From positions 124,001 to 188,000 of the forward strand of contig JAWSUY010000003.1 in the NCBI GenBank assembly GCA_033852175.1: a stretch of 64,000 nt of DNA, written 5' to 3'. The stretch comes from Agarilytica sp033852175. Its GTDB lineage: Bacteria; Pseudomonadota; Gammaproteobacteria; Pseudomonadales; Cellvibrionaceae. The notes under the pieces are model-generated. The model was given only the letters and a program-made list of their open reading frames with translations, was not told the origin of the DNA and searched no databases. Positions 43,309 through 51,845 of the stretch are shown here, one piece after another. The translations under genes were made by a program, and so were the position numbers. Position 1 is the stretch's first letter, and the number at the start of each line of letters is the position of its first letter.

Positions 43309-44283
43309 TCAAACTTCTTTCGTTAATTGATCCAAAGTGTCATACATATTAGAGGGCAGTTCTAATTCTTCTAATACCTGCATGGAAATTTTCTTATTAC
43401 GTTTTCTAATGGTGGCATGAGCTTCTGCAACAAGGTTCGCCTGATATAAGACATGTGCAAAAGGCGACACTTTCGCGCCCGCTTTAACTGCTGCTTGCTC
43501 GGCTAAAGCCGCGCAGACTTCTGCGGGTAAATCCCAATCTTTAGAAACCCAATAACTGACGGGGTGCCCCATAATTTTCATTATGGGTACAAACGCGTTA
43601 TAGCCGGGTTTTACCTCCTCGCCATTTTTTTTAAACTGCTTGCAAAGCTCACTAAATAAAGTGGTTTTACCAATATCGTGTACCAAGCCCATGACATACA
43701 CTTTAAATTTTTCCATTCCCCTGTGTTCTGCAATAATCTCGCATGCAACGGCGCAGGTCAGGGAGTGTTGCCACATTTTTATACCTGTGTGCGAAAAGTA
43801 GGGCGAATCTCGTTGAATAATCGGCTGCATAACTGCAGCTGATAGCACCGACCGCAATCCATCGATACCCAGTTTAACCACTGCACGTTCAATGTCATCA
43901 ATGCGCTTGCCGACGGGGTTGAAGTAAACGCTGTTCGCCAGCTTAAGAACTGCTGCGCTCATTACTGGGTCTTTATTAACGATACCAACGTAATGTTTAG
44001 CGGCACTGGTTGGGTCGCGCAAACTTTTGAGCAGCTTGGGGATTACGGTGGGTAAGCGTGGTACGGCTTTGGCGCGTACTTCTTTTTTTTGTAAGGAATT
44101 TTTCACCATTCCCACCACGAGCTTTTGGGGGACGGTTAAACGCTGAGCGGTTTTTTTAGGGTAGAGGTAGCGATAGTAAGCTTCTTGAGAGTATTCAAGA
44201 GTATAAAGTTCGGGTTCTGTGACGACGAGTCTTTCGTCCTCTTCCTCGTTTGCATGCCTAGAAAAAACGTTACTTAGTTTCAA
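43309..44283 (-). CDS. HDOD-domain protein
   Basis: A 324-residue protein with an HDOD domain (PF08668 type): LPTVIPKLLKSLRDPTSAAKHYVGIVNKDPVMSAAVLKLANSVYF, WQHSLTCAVACEIIAE and GLVHDIGKTTLF. HDOD proteins take part in signalling, often with c-di-GMP or chemotaxis components; they usually lack hydrolase activity. A charged N-terminal extension (about 60 residues) has no recognised domain. Monocistronic; convergent with the GDPD operon across the G-rich array. Confidence 0.85.
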   Translation of the reverse strand: MKLSNVFSRHANEEEDERLVVTEPELYTLEYSQEAYYRYLYPKKTAQRLTVPQKLVVGMVKNSLQKKEVRAKAVPRLPTVIPKLLKSLRDPTSAAKHYVGIVNKDPVMSAAVLKLANSVYFNPVGKRIDDIERAVVKLGIDGLRSVLSAAVMQPIIQRDSPYFSHTGIKMWQHSLTCAVACEIIAEHRGMEKFKVYVMGLVHDIGKTTLFSELCKQFKKNGEEVKPGYNAFVPIMKIMGHPVSYWVSKDWDLPAEVCAALAEQAAVKAGAKVSPFAHVLYQANLVAEAHATIRKRNKKISMQVLEELELPSNMYDTLDQLTKEV

Positions 44284-44545
44284 TGTGTTACTCGTGTGAT
44301 TCTATGGATATTTTTAGTCGAATATCTCTTAAGTGTAGTAACAAATATTGATAGGTGGGGGAACTAATGTGGGAATGTTTTGGCGGTGGGTAGGCCGTAT
44401 TGCCTATCCTGTGATCACTCTCAAGACATGCTTGAGGCGTGTCTTGAAATGCGATAATGGGCTATTCGTCGGTCAGTAATGGAGAGTCAGCACATCACGC
44501 TAACTATGTTTCAGGTTTCGGCGAGAGATGTAAGTGAGGCTGATC

Positions 44546-44995
44546 TCAAGGGCTTAGAGGTCGAGCCTCATGTTTAGCGCGAATAAAATCGCTATGGGAA
44601 ACATAAAGAAGGCCGCAGGTCTTACGGATAATGTACTCCTCGTACTTATCCAAATTCCCGTCAGCAAAAGCAATCGTCCACATTCCTTTCACCAAATCGA
44701 ACTTCTCCTCAGCACTGCAGTGCTGGTTTACCTTCTGCGTAAACTGATACATCGACGTCGCATTTTCAGATTCGTGCAAAGCCGTCTGCGCTAGAGAATC
44801 ACACTCCTCCTCCGCAACACCATACTGCTCAGCCAAAATCTTCTTAAGCGCTGCAAACTCTGTAGGATCAAACTCCTGATCAATTACAGCGACCTCAATT
44901 AACAAGGCCGCGCACGCAAGGTTACGTTCTTCTTGATTGAGCTCCCCCGAAGAGGGAAGCTCCGTCTCGAATAATGTTTTTATTCTGCCAAACAT
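44546..44995 (-). CDS. TerB-like (DjlA-N-type) protein
   Basis: A 149-residue all-helical protein with TerB-family features: ALLIEVAVIDQEFDPTEFAALKKIL and ADGNLDKYEEYIIRKTCGLLYVSHSDF. The two Asp/Glu-rich loops (VIDQEF, FADGNLD) match the metal-binding positions of the family. No tellurite-resistance partners are nearby. It lies 3 bp downstream of the transaldolase stop on the same strand, so the two are probably co-transcribed; no functional link is evident. Confidence 0.85.
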   Translation of the reverse strand: MFGRIKTLFETELPSSGELNQEERNLACAALLIEVAVIDQEFDPTEFAALKKILAEQYGVAEEECDSLAQTALHESENATSMYQFTQKVNQHCSAEEKFDLVKGMWTIAFADGNLDKYEEYIIRKTCGLLYVSHSDFIRAKHEARPLSP

Positions 44996-44998
44996 AAG

Positions 44999-45931
44999 CT
45001 ATTTTTTCGCGCTTAAATAGTTTTCAAGGTTAACTTGGTCTTTCACAAAGTTGCGAATTCCTTCGGCTAACTTCTCAGTCGCCATCGCATCTTCATTCAT
45101 AGAAAAACGATACTGAGCCTCGTTTTCAATCGTCTTAGCAATAGCGTCACCGGAATTGTTAGGAGAAAGAACACGTTCAAGTGGCGTCGTATCGGCTTCC
45201 AATGCACCCAATAATGCTGGGCTAATGGTCAAACGGTCGCAGCCAGCAAGGGCTTCTAGCTCGCCAGTGTTACGGAAGCTTGCGCCCATAACAACGGTGC
45301 TGTAATCATGCTGTTTGTAGTAGTTATAGATCTTAGAAACAGACTGAACGCCTGGATCTTCAAATGCTGTGTACTCTTTCTTGTCGGTATTGGCTTTGTA
45401 CCAATCCAAAATACGACCGACGAAAGGTGAAATTAAATATGCACCCGCATCGGCACAAGCTGCCGCTTGGCTAAAGGAGAATAACAACGTTAGGTTGCAG
45501 TTAATGCCTTCTTTCTCAAGCACTTCAGCTGCACGAATACCTTCCCAAGTGGAGGCCAGTTTAATCAAAATACGGTCTTTACCGTAGCCGGCTTTTTCGT
45601 ACAAGCCAATCAACTGCTTAGCTTTCTCGATACTTGCATTGGTATCAAATGATAGGCGCGCATCGACTTCAGTTGAAATACGACCAGGAACAATCTTTAA
45701 AATCTCAGAACCGATGGATACAGACAAATGGTCACAGGCTTCAGTAAGGCTGCTAGTGGTGCTCACTGCAGTGTCGACTAGAGCTGAATATTGCTCCATC
45801 TGAGCGGCTTTATAGAGCAGCGACGGATTGGTTGTCGCATCGACGGGTTGATAGCGCTTAATGGCTTCAATATCTCCGGTATCGGCGACGACTTGTGAAT
45901 ACTGCTTGAGCTGCTCAAGTTTATTGCTCAT
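44999..45931 (-). CDS. tal: Transaldolase
   Basis: Pentose-phosphate-pathway enzyme transferring dihydroxyacetone units between sugars. From ATG at 45931 (GAGGG upstream) the protein starts MSNKLEQLKQYSQVVADTGD, typical of TalA/TalB. The Schiff-base Lys lies in ILIKLASTWEGIRAAE, and PFVGRILDW and MGASFRNTGE are family marks. An upstream in-frame extension (to 45976) would add 15 residues and is not supported. About 310 residues, full length. The TerB-like gene follows. Confidence 0.96.
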   Translation of the reverse strand: MSNKLEQLKQYSQVVADTGDIEAIKRYQPVDATTNPSLLYKAAQMEQYSALVDTAVSTTSSLTEACDHLSVSIGSEILKIVPGRISTEVDARLSFDTNASIEKAKQLIGLYEKAGYGKDRILIKLASTWEGIRAAEVLEKEGINCNLTLLFSFSQAAACADAGAYLISPFVGRILDWYKANTDKKEYTAFEDPGVQSVSKIYNYYKQHDYSTVVMGASFRNTGELEALAGCDRLTISPALLGALEADTTPLERVLSPNNSGDAIAKTIENEAQYRFSMNEDAMATEKLAEGIRNFVKDQVNLENYLSAKK

Positions 45932-46094
45932 TTGACCCTCGTTATGGTGAATATGATGTGTGCGGCTATTTTGCAATTATCGATTAAATCGCTACCAATA
46001 GCGTAAGAGTAGGCGGCGCTATTATCCGGTTGATGGCAGACGAACACAATGCTGAACTTAACTCGTATTAAGACTTTTTAGTTAGTGTATAAGC

Positions 46095-47111
46095 CTAAAT
46101 AGAGTCGGGCTCAACAATGGCCAGCGCTTCACGCAATATTTCGGTCGTTGCTCCCGGTTTTGGGGAGTTCTCGGTGATATGTCGGCGAAACAAGCGAGCA
46201 CGAGGCTGCCCTAAATAGAGCCCTAAAATGTGTCGACTCATGTGGTTTAGCCGAGAGCCTTTTTCCAATTGAACGTCACAATAGTCGATATAGCGCTCCA
46301 TCACGCTTCGACGGGTGAGGTTCTGCTCGGATTCGCCGAATATAGTCTGATCGATATCACGCAAGAAGTAGGGGTTGTTATAGGCCTCGCGGCCAATCAT
46401 CACGCCATCGACATGCTGTAACAGTGATTTTGATTGCTCCGTCGTCTTGATGCCGCCGTTGATGATGATCTCAAGCTCGGGGAATTCTTCTTTGAGCTGA
46501 TAGACCAGTTCATATTTAAGTGGCGGAACTTCACGATTTTCTTTTGGGCTAAGGCCCTTAAGCCAGGCTTTGCGTGCATGTACGATAAATGTTTCGCAGC
46601 CCGCTTCTGCCGTGATGGCTACAAAGCGTTTCATGTCTGCGTAGTCTTCCATATCGTCGATGCCGATACGGTGCTTAAGCGTTACTGGAATATTGCTGGC
46701 ATTACGCATTTCACGTACACATTTCCCAACCAACTCCGGTTCGGCCATTAAAATTGCGCCGATCTTCCCCGATTGAACGCGATCGCTGGGGCAACCACAG
46801 TTGAGATTGATCTCGTCGTAGCCCCATTCTTCGGCCATCGCGGCGCATTGCGCCAGGTCTTTCGGGTCGTGGCCGCCGACTTGAAGGGCAATGGGGTGCT
46901 CTTCATCGTTGTATTGAAGGAAGCGTTTTCGGTCGCCGTGTATAAGGGCGCCACTCACCACCATCTCTGTATACAGAACGCTGTGTTTAGACAACAGACG
47001 CCAGAAATAGCGGCAGTGCCTATCCGACCAATCCATCATCGGCGCAATAGAAAACTTCCGGTCGAGCGAAGGTGGCGTACTGCTTCGGTTGTGGTGTGTG
47101 CTTGTTGTCAT
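46095..47111 (-). CDS. dusA: DusA, tRNA-dihydrouridine synthase A
   Basis: Reduces uridine to dihydrouridine at positions 20/20a of tRNA with FMN and NADPH. TIM-barrel landmarks FSIAPMMDWSDRHCRYF, LQVGGHDPKDLAQCA, the catalytic-Cys motif NLNCGCPSDRVQSGKIGA, LKHRIGIDD and IINGGIKTTEQS are all present. Starts at ATG 47111 (MTTSTHHN) or at 47168; the N-terminal extension is poorly conserved, so the start is uncertain. Convergent with tal and divergent from the binding-lipoprotein gene. Confidence 0.95.
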   Translation of the reverse strand: MTTSTHHNRSSTPPSLDRKFSIAPMMDWSDRHCRYFWRLLSKHSVLYTEMVVSGALIHGDRKRFLQYNDEEHPIALQVGGHDPKDLAQCAAMAEEWGYDEINLNCGCPSDRVQSGKIGAILMAEPELVGKCVREMRNASNIPVTLKHRIGIDDMEDYADMKRFVAITAEAGCETFIVHARKAWLKGLSPKENREVPPLKYELVYQLKEEFPELEIIINGGIKTTEQSKSLLQHVDGVMIGREAYNNPYFLRDIDQTIFGESEQNLTRRSVMERYIDYCDVQLEKGSRLNHMSRHILGLYLGQPRARLFRRHITENSPKPGATTEILREALAIVEPDSI

Positions 47112-47292
47112 TAACGAGGTTGAATCACAGAAACTATCGGGCGGGTATTTTATCAGGAGAGGCGACATTTTTCCTGCTGAAATATAAGGACGATTTAGGG
47201 CAACATTAGCGCGTTAATCGAGGGCTTGATCGTTGACAGCAACCCTAGCCCGACTACGCTTATTCTATACATACTAGAAGCTTTTTCTGCCT

Positions 47293-48252
47293 GTGAAATT
47301 TTTTAAAATAGCGTGTATTTCATCTTTGTTGTGCCTGGCGTCTTGTGTTGAAAAGCCGCTCGAGCCAATCACCATAGGAATTAATCCTTGGCCGGGTTAT
47401 GAATACCTGTACCTCGCGGAAAGTAAGGGCTTTTTTGGTGACGTTGGTTTGGATATTAGCCTGGTTCAATTGTCATCTTTATCCGATATCCGGCGAGCGT
47501 ACCTTGGGGGAAGGGTTGATGGCTTGGCAAGTACGCTTATCGAGGTGGTACAAGTGGCGCAATTGAGTGATAGGCCGCTTCAGGTTGTATTGTTTCCAGA
47601 TTATTCAAATGGAAGTGATGTCATTGTGAGCCACAGAGATATCCCATCGATGCTCGACCTGCAAGGAAAGTCAGTTGGGGTTGAGCTGGGATCGCTGGGG
47701 ATCTTTTTTTTGCACCGTGCGTTAACAAAAGTCGGTTTAACGCTATCTGACGTCAATATCATTGATGCCGAGCAAACAGAGGCGGAAGCGGCCCTTTTGT
47801 CGGGAGCTTTGGATGCCTATGTTACATATCCGCCTACCTCAATCAGTATCTTGAAGCATGATCAGTTTCATCGTGTATTTAGCTCTGCGGATATACCATT
47901 TGAAATTATTGATACCGTGGCGGTGAGCGTAAAAACGTTGCGTGCTGAACCGGAATTTGTTCCTAAGTTACATCAGGCTTGGCAATTGGCTTTAGAATTC
48001 GCTAAGCAGCACCCTCAAGAATCCTCCGTGATTATGGCTGAGCGAGAGGGGATTAGTGTTGGCGAGTTTGATAAGGCTGCAGAAGGCCTCGAAATCCTCG
48101 ATGCCGCTGAACAAAAAAAACTGTTTGAAAACCCTGAGGCGTTACAGAAATCCGCAGAGGAGGTCTGTCAGGTGTTGGTCGAAATCAAATCATTGGTGAT
48201 GGGCTGCGGCTCGTTGCCGAATTTAATTTACCGAGGTCATGTAGACCGTTAA
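47293..48252 (+). CDS. ABC-type solute-binding lipoprotein (NMT1/SsuA-like)
   Basis: A 319-residue periplasmic binding protein. The lipobox LASC (about residues 15-18, after CISSLLCLASC) makes it a lipoprotein. The SsuA/ThiY-like core is visible: ITIGINPWPGYEYLYLAESKGFFGDVGLDISLVQLSS and VGVELGSLGIFFLHRAL. The family binds alkyl sulfonates, pyrimidine precursors and similar. No permease or ATPase is adjacent; instead a hybrid kinase follows by 37 bp, so the protein may act as a sensor rather than transporter component (inference). Start GTG at 47293. Confidence 0.85.
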   Translation: MKFFKIACISSLLCLASCVEKPLEPITIGINPWPGYEYLYLAESKGFFGDVGLDISLVQLSSLSDIRRAYLGGRVDGLASTLIEVVQVAQLSDRPLQVVLFPDYSNGSDVIVSHRDIPSMLDLQGKSVGVELGSLGIFFLHRALTKVGLTLSDVNIIDAEQTEAEAALLSGALDAYVTYPPTSISILKHDQFHRVFSSADIPFEIIDTVAVSVKTLRAEPEFVPKLHQAWQLALEFAKQHPQESSVIMAEREGISVGEFDKAAEGLEILDAAEQKKLFENPEALQKSAEEVCQVLVEIKSLVMGCGSLPNLIYRGHVDR

Positions 48253-48289
48253 TCGTTGGACATAAATTTTGTAGGCTAGGACCAATGCA

Positions 48290-51200
48290 GTGAATTTATA
48301 TAAACACGCAACAAAATCTTTATCGTTTAAGCTAACCGCACCGATTGTTGTGTTTTGCTTTGTTATGTTGTTCGTGGTCGAAAGAGTTGGGCGGGAGTTG
48401 ACGAGCGAAATCATTATCGCTGGAGTGGAAAAAGAAACTCGCTACATCACCGATAGTTTGGTGATGTTCTGTGAGGTGGATGATTCTAGGCCTCAACTTA
48501 TACGTTTTGTAAATGCCCTTGCTTCTCAGCATTCAATTGTCAGGTTGCAGTTGATTAATAATGCTTCGCGGAAGGTTATTGCGGATAATAATAATCAATA
48601 CATTGGGAAAGAAATGGGCGATGTTAGTTTCCCCTCTGATCTTTCTTCTCGGGTATCACCACCTGCTGGTTCCTCACTAAACTTGTCCGCCGAGCAGTCT
48701 GTATTTGAAGAGCATCTTGCCGGTAACGGTCTAGGAACGACACAGCGCATATTGGGAGGTTATATTTATAAGGCTGTTTCTGTAAATCTAATTGATTCAG
48801 AAGAAAATAGACTGAGAAAATACACCGTATTGCTAACCTTTGATACGAGCATGAGTCGCTATGAGGCTCTTCGTATCGAACGTTATTTTATGATGCTGGT
48901 TATCGTTAGCGTTGGATTTCTTTTTTTCGTATTTTATCTCGTTCAGAGAAAAATGGTGCTTCATCCTTTGAGTGTTATTCAAGATGTGTTGGTGCGTCAA
49001 AAAAACACGGATGAAGCTCTTCTTTTGCCTCAATTTAGTGATGATGAGCTAGGGGCTATCGTTACCCATTACAACGACATGGTGAAAGAACGCTCAATAA
49101 AAGATGGCGATTTGAATCGTGTGCGTCAATATGTGGATGGTATTACGGAGCGAGTACCTGTTTTACTTGCGTATATCGACAGTAACTTTATCGTGCGTTT
49201 TGCCAATTATATCCATGAAGGTTGGTTTGATAAAAAACTAGATGAAATTGTTGGGAAACATGCGCAAGATGCGTATATGGAGGAAGTTTTTGCACGATTA
49301 TCGATTCACAAAGACCGTGTTTTTAAAGGCTGTGTTGAGTCCTTCGATATGGATATCTACTTTGGTCAGAGCGACACCTTGTCGACGTATGTAACATGGA
49401 CGCCAGATTTTGACGAAAGAGGGTGTGTTGTCGGTAGTTTCTTGTGTGTTGAAGATCGAACCTTGTTGAAGGAAAGTGAAGAGAAACTTGTCGAATTTGC
49501 CAACGATTTAGAATTTAAATCGTGGGCATTGGAAGATGCCAAAGAAGAAGCCGAAATGTCGGCAAAAGCAAAGTCGGAATTTTTGGCCACCATGAGTCAC
49601 GAAATTCGTACGCCGATCAACGGCGTTATCGGCATGCTTAATCTTTTATTAAAAGAAAAGCTAAGCGAAAAGCAATTCCATTACTCTCGGTTGGCGCAAA
49701 GCAGTGCGAAATCTTTGTTGTCGCTTATTAATGATATCCTCGATTTTTCTAAAATTGAAGCGGGAAAATTAGAGATAGAGAATATTGAGTTTAATCTATA
49801 CGAGGTGCTGGGGAGTATTAGCGACTCTTTTGTTTATCTGGTTGATGAAAAGGGGGTGGGTTTGTTTTTGGATATAGACCCCGAAGTGCCGATTAATGTT
49901 GTTGGAGACCCCAGCCGTATTCGTCAAGTACTCGCTAACTTTATGAGTAACGCCATAAAATTTACCAATGATGGGCAAATACAAGTTGATATAATATTGG
50001 TGGAAAAAAGTGAGAAGGATATATATGTAGAGTTCTCGGTCAAGGATTCAGGGATTGGCATTCCAGAGGAAAAGCAAGAGAGCCTTTTTCAATCGTTTAA
50101 TCAGGTTGATGCGTCAACCACTCGAAAATACGGCGGGACAGGATTAGGGCTTGCCATTGTTAAACAGTTAGCAAAATTAATGCATGGTGAGGTAGGTTTT
50201 GAGAGCGCATTGGACGATGGCAGTCGTTTTTGGTTTAGGGCCCGGTTAGGTGGCGGGAAGGAGCCTGGGGCGGGTGCAGGTCTAGAGCATTTCGAAGATG
50301 TTCAATTGATATGTGTTGGCGAAGATAAAGAGTTTACCTTAATTGCTCGGCATGGGAAAAACTGGGGGCTGGATGTCATATCCAAGCCTACCGATCATGA
50401 TTGCTTACGCATTCTACGTGAAGGAGCTGAGAAGAAAAAATTTATATTCATAATTTATGATGCGACTGATTCAGATGTCGATATGACAAGAGTGCTCAGT
50501 AAGTTGGATGATAAGGCGTTATCAGAAAAAGTTCATCTAGTGCCTTTATTAACAATGGGGCAAATGTCCAGTCGCCAATATACTGATGAGACTTCGAGCG
50601 GTTCTTTTCTTTCTAAACCAGTTAAACCTCTAGCCTTGTATAATCTCATTGGTTCAATTATTCAGGACTGTAGCCTTCTCAACGAGGAAGGTTCGCAACG
50701 AATATATTCTTCAGAAGGTGCGCCGGTTAATATTCTTTTGGTTGAAGATAACCCTATAAATCAAGAGGTCGCATCGGGTATTTTGGAATCGATCGGGCTT
50801 AATGTGGAGATTGCGCCGAACGGATTTCAGGCATTAAAACTTTTGGTTAGCAACAAAGAAAATTATTACACGCTTATTTTTATGGATTGCCAAATGCCAG
50901 GTATTGATGGTTACGAAACGACGGGTTTAATTCGTAGGGGGCGAATTGGATTTCATAATACGCGTATTCCTATCATTGCAATGACTGCAAATGCGATGAA
51001 AGGTGATAAAGAGAGATGTTTGGACGCGGGCATGGATGACTATATTTCAAAGCCCATCGATCCGAATGTTGTCGAAAATAAAGTCGCACAGTGGAGCAGT
51101 GTCGGATTGCCAGAAGGTTTGAATGTAAATTCGAAAGTGGAGGTGGCTGGGCCAGAAATCGGGGGCGGAGGAGAGTCTGTCGTTTGGAAAAAAGAAGAAT

Positions 51201-51520
51201 TTTATCTGCGAGCTAAAGGGAAAATGGCGCGCATCCTTCGTTTGATTGGAATGTTCATCGATGAAATGCCTGGGCGAATATCTAGGGTTGAGCTGAACGT
51301 GGATTCTGGCGATATGGAGGCATTGAAAGATGTTGCACACGAGATAAAAGGTGTATCTGGAAATATGGGGGCTGAGCGTTTACAGGAGGCTTCAGCCGAT
51401 ATGGAACAGGCCGCTAAGGGACAGGATTTGGATATCATTGAAGATGTATTGGCGCGGGTTAAAAATGAGTACTCAGAAATTGAACGGGTAATGATGAATG
51501 AGTTGAAGGATCATTCGTAA
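48290..51520 (+). CDS. Hybrid histidine kinase (HAMP-PAS-HisKA-HATPase-REC-REC-Hpt)
   Basis: A 1076-residue membrane kinase. TM1 at about 14-31 and TM2 at about 189-208 enclose a 155-residue periplasmic sensor domain. HAMP (209-262) and a PAS-like module (about 272-395) follow. The dimerisation/phosphoacceptor site is ATMSHEIRTPINGVIGML (His427), the ATPase has NFMSNAIKFTNDG, DSGIGIP and GGTGLGLAI. The first receiver (about 680-790) is degenerate, the second has ILLVEDNPINQEV and MDCQMPGIDGYE, and the C-terminal Hpt carries its His in AHEIKG. Probably co-transcribed with the binding lipoprotein. Start GTG at 48290. Confidence 0.93.
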   Translation: MNLYKHATKSLSFKLTAPIVVFCFVMLFVVERVGRELTSEIIIAGVEKETRYITDSLVMFCEVDDSRPQLIRFVNALASQHSIVRLQLINNASRKVIADNNNQYIGKEMGDVSFPSDLSSRVSPPAGSSLNLSAEQSVFEEHLAGNGLGTTQRILGGYIYKAVSVNLIDSEENRLRKYTVLLTFDTSMSRYEALRIERYFMMLVIVSVGFLFFVFYLVQRKMVLHPLSVIQDVLVRQKNTDEALLLPQFSDDELGAIVTHYNDMVKERSIKDGDLNRVRQYVDGITERVPVLLAYIDSNFIVRFANYIHEGWFDKKLDEIVGKHAQDAYMEEVFARLSIHKDRVFKGCVESFDMDIYFGQSDTLSTYVTWTPDFDERGCVVGSFLCVEDRTLLKESEEKLVEFANDLEFKSWALEDAKEEAEMSAKAKSEFLATMSHEIRTPINGVIGMLNLLLKEKLSEKQFHYSRLAQSSAKSLLSLINDILDFSKIEAGKLEIENIEFNLYEVLGSISDSFVYLVDEKGVGLFLDIDPEVPINVVGDPSRIRQVLANFMSNAIKFTNDGQIQVDIILVEKSEKDIYVEFSVKDSGIGIPEEKQESLFQSFNQVDASTTRKYGGTGLGLAIVKQLAKLMHGEVGFESALDDGSRFWFRARLGGGKEPGAGAGLEHFEDVQLICVGEDKEFTLIARHGKNWGLDVISKPTDHDCLRILREGAEKKKFIFIIYDATDSDVDMTRVLSKLDDKALSEKVHLVPLLTMGQMSSRQYTDETSSGSFLSKPVKPLALYNLIGSIIQDCSLLNEEGSQRIYSSEGAPVNILLVEDNPINQEVASGILESIGLNVEIAPNGFQALKLLVSNKENYYTLIFMDCQMPGIDGYETTGLIRRGRIGFHNTRIPIIAMTANAMKGDKERCLDAGMDDYISKPIDPNVVENKVAQWSSVGLPEGLNVNSKVEVAGPEIGGGGESVVWKKEEFYLRAKGKMARILRLIGMFIDEMPGRISRVELNVDSGDMEALKDVAHEIKGVSGNMGAERLQEASADMEQAAKGQDLDIIEDVLARVKNEYSEIERVMMNELKDHS

Positions 51521-51531
51521 TGTAGGGAGAT

Positions 51532-51591
51532 GGGTGACGGGTGTGACGGGTGTGACGGGTGACGGGGGACGGGGGACGGGAGACGGGAGAC
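51532..51591 (+). repeat. G-rich tandem array 2
   Basis: Eight units of GGGTGAC / GGGTGTGAC / GGGGGAC / GGGAGAC type in a row immediately after the hybrid kinase stop. Like array 1 it is a run of G triplets followed by short AC-ending spacers, and it also lies in a gap between convergent genes. G-quadruplex formation on the plus strand is possible. Confidence 0.85.
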
Positions 51592-51845
51592 AGAGATGAT
51601 GTGGGATACGGGGGTAAATGTACGCTGGAAGCGTGAAGCCATTACTGGGTAGAAATGCCAAAAAATCCAAAGTTTGAAATTCTCAATTAAACCTCTTTGA
51701 ATGTTTCAATTATGAAGGACGGCGCTTTGGGTTTTACTTTCTACGAAAATCAAATAATCGTTAGCAGCTACCGTCCCAATAATATTTTCTATGGGGTTTG
51801 AAGTTGAACTCCAAGTCGACCGAGGTGATTATATCAACTTATGAT
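51592..51845. other. Gene-free gap between array 2 and the symporter gene
   Basis: 254 bp with no ORF, in the 325-bp gap between convergent genes. Nothing else notable; a terminator for either gene was not clearly identified. Confidence 0.5.
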
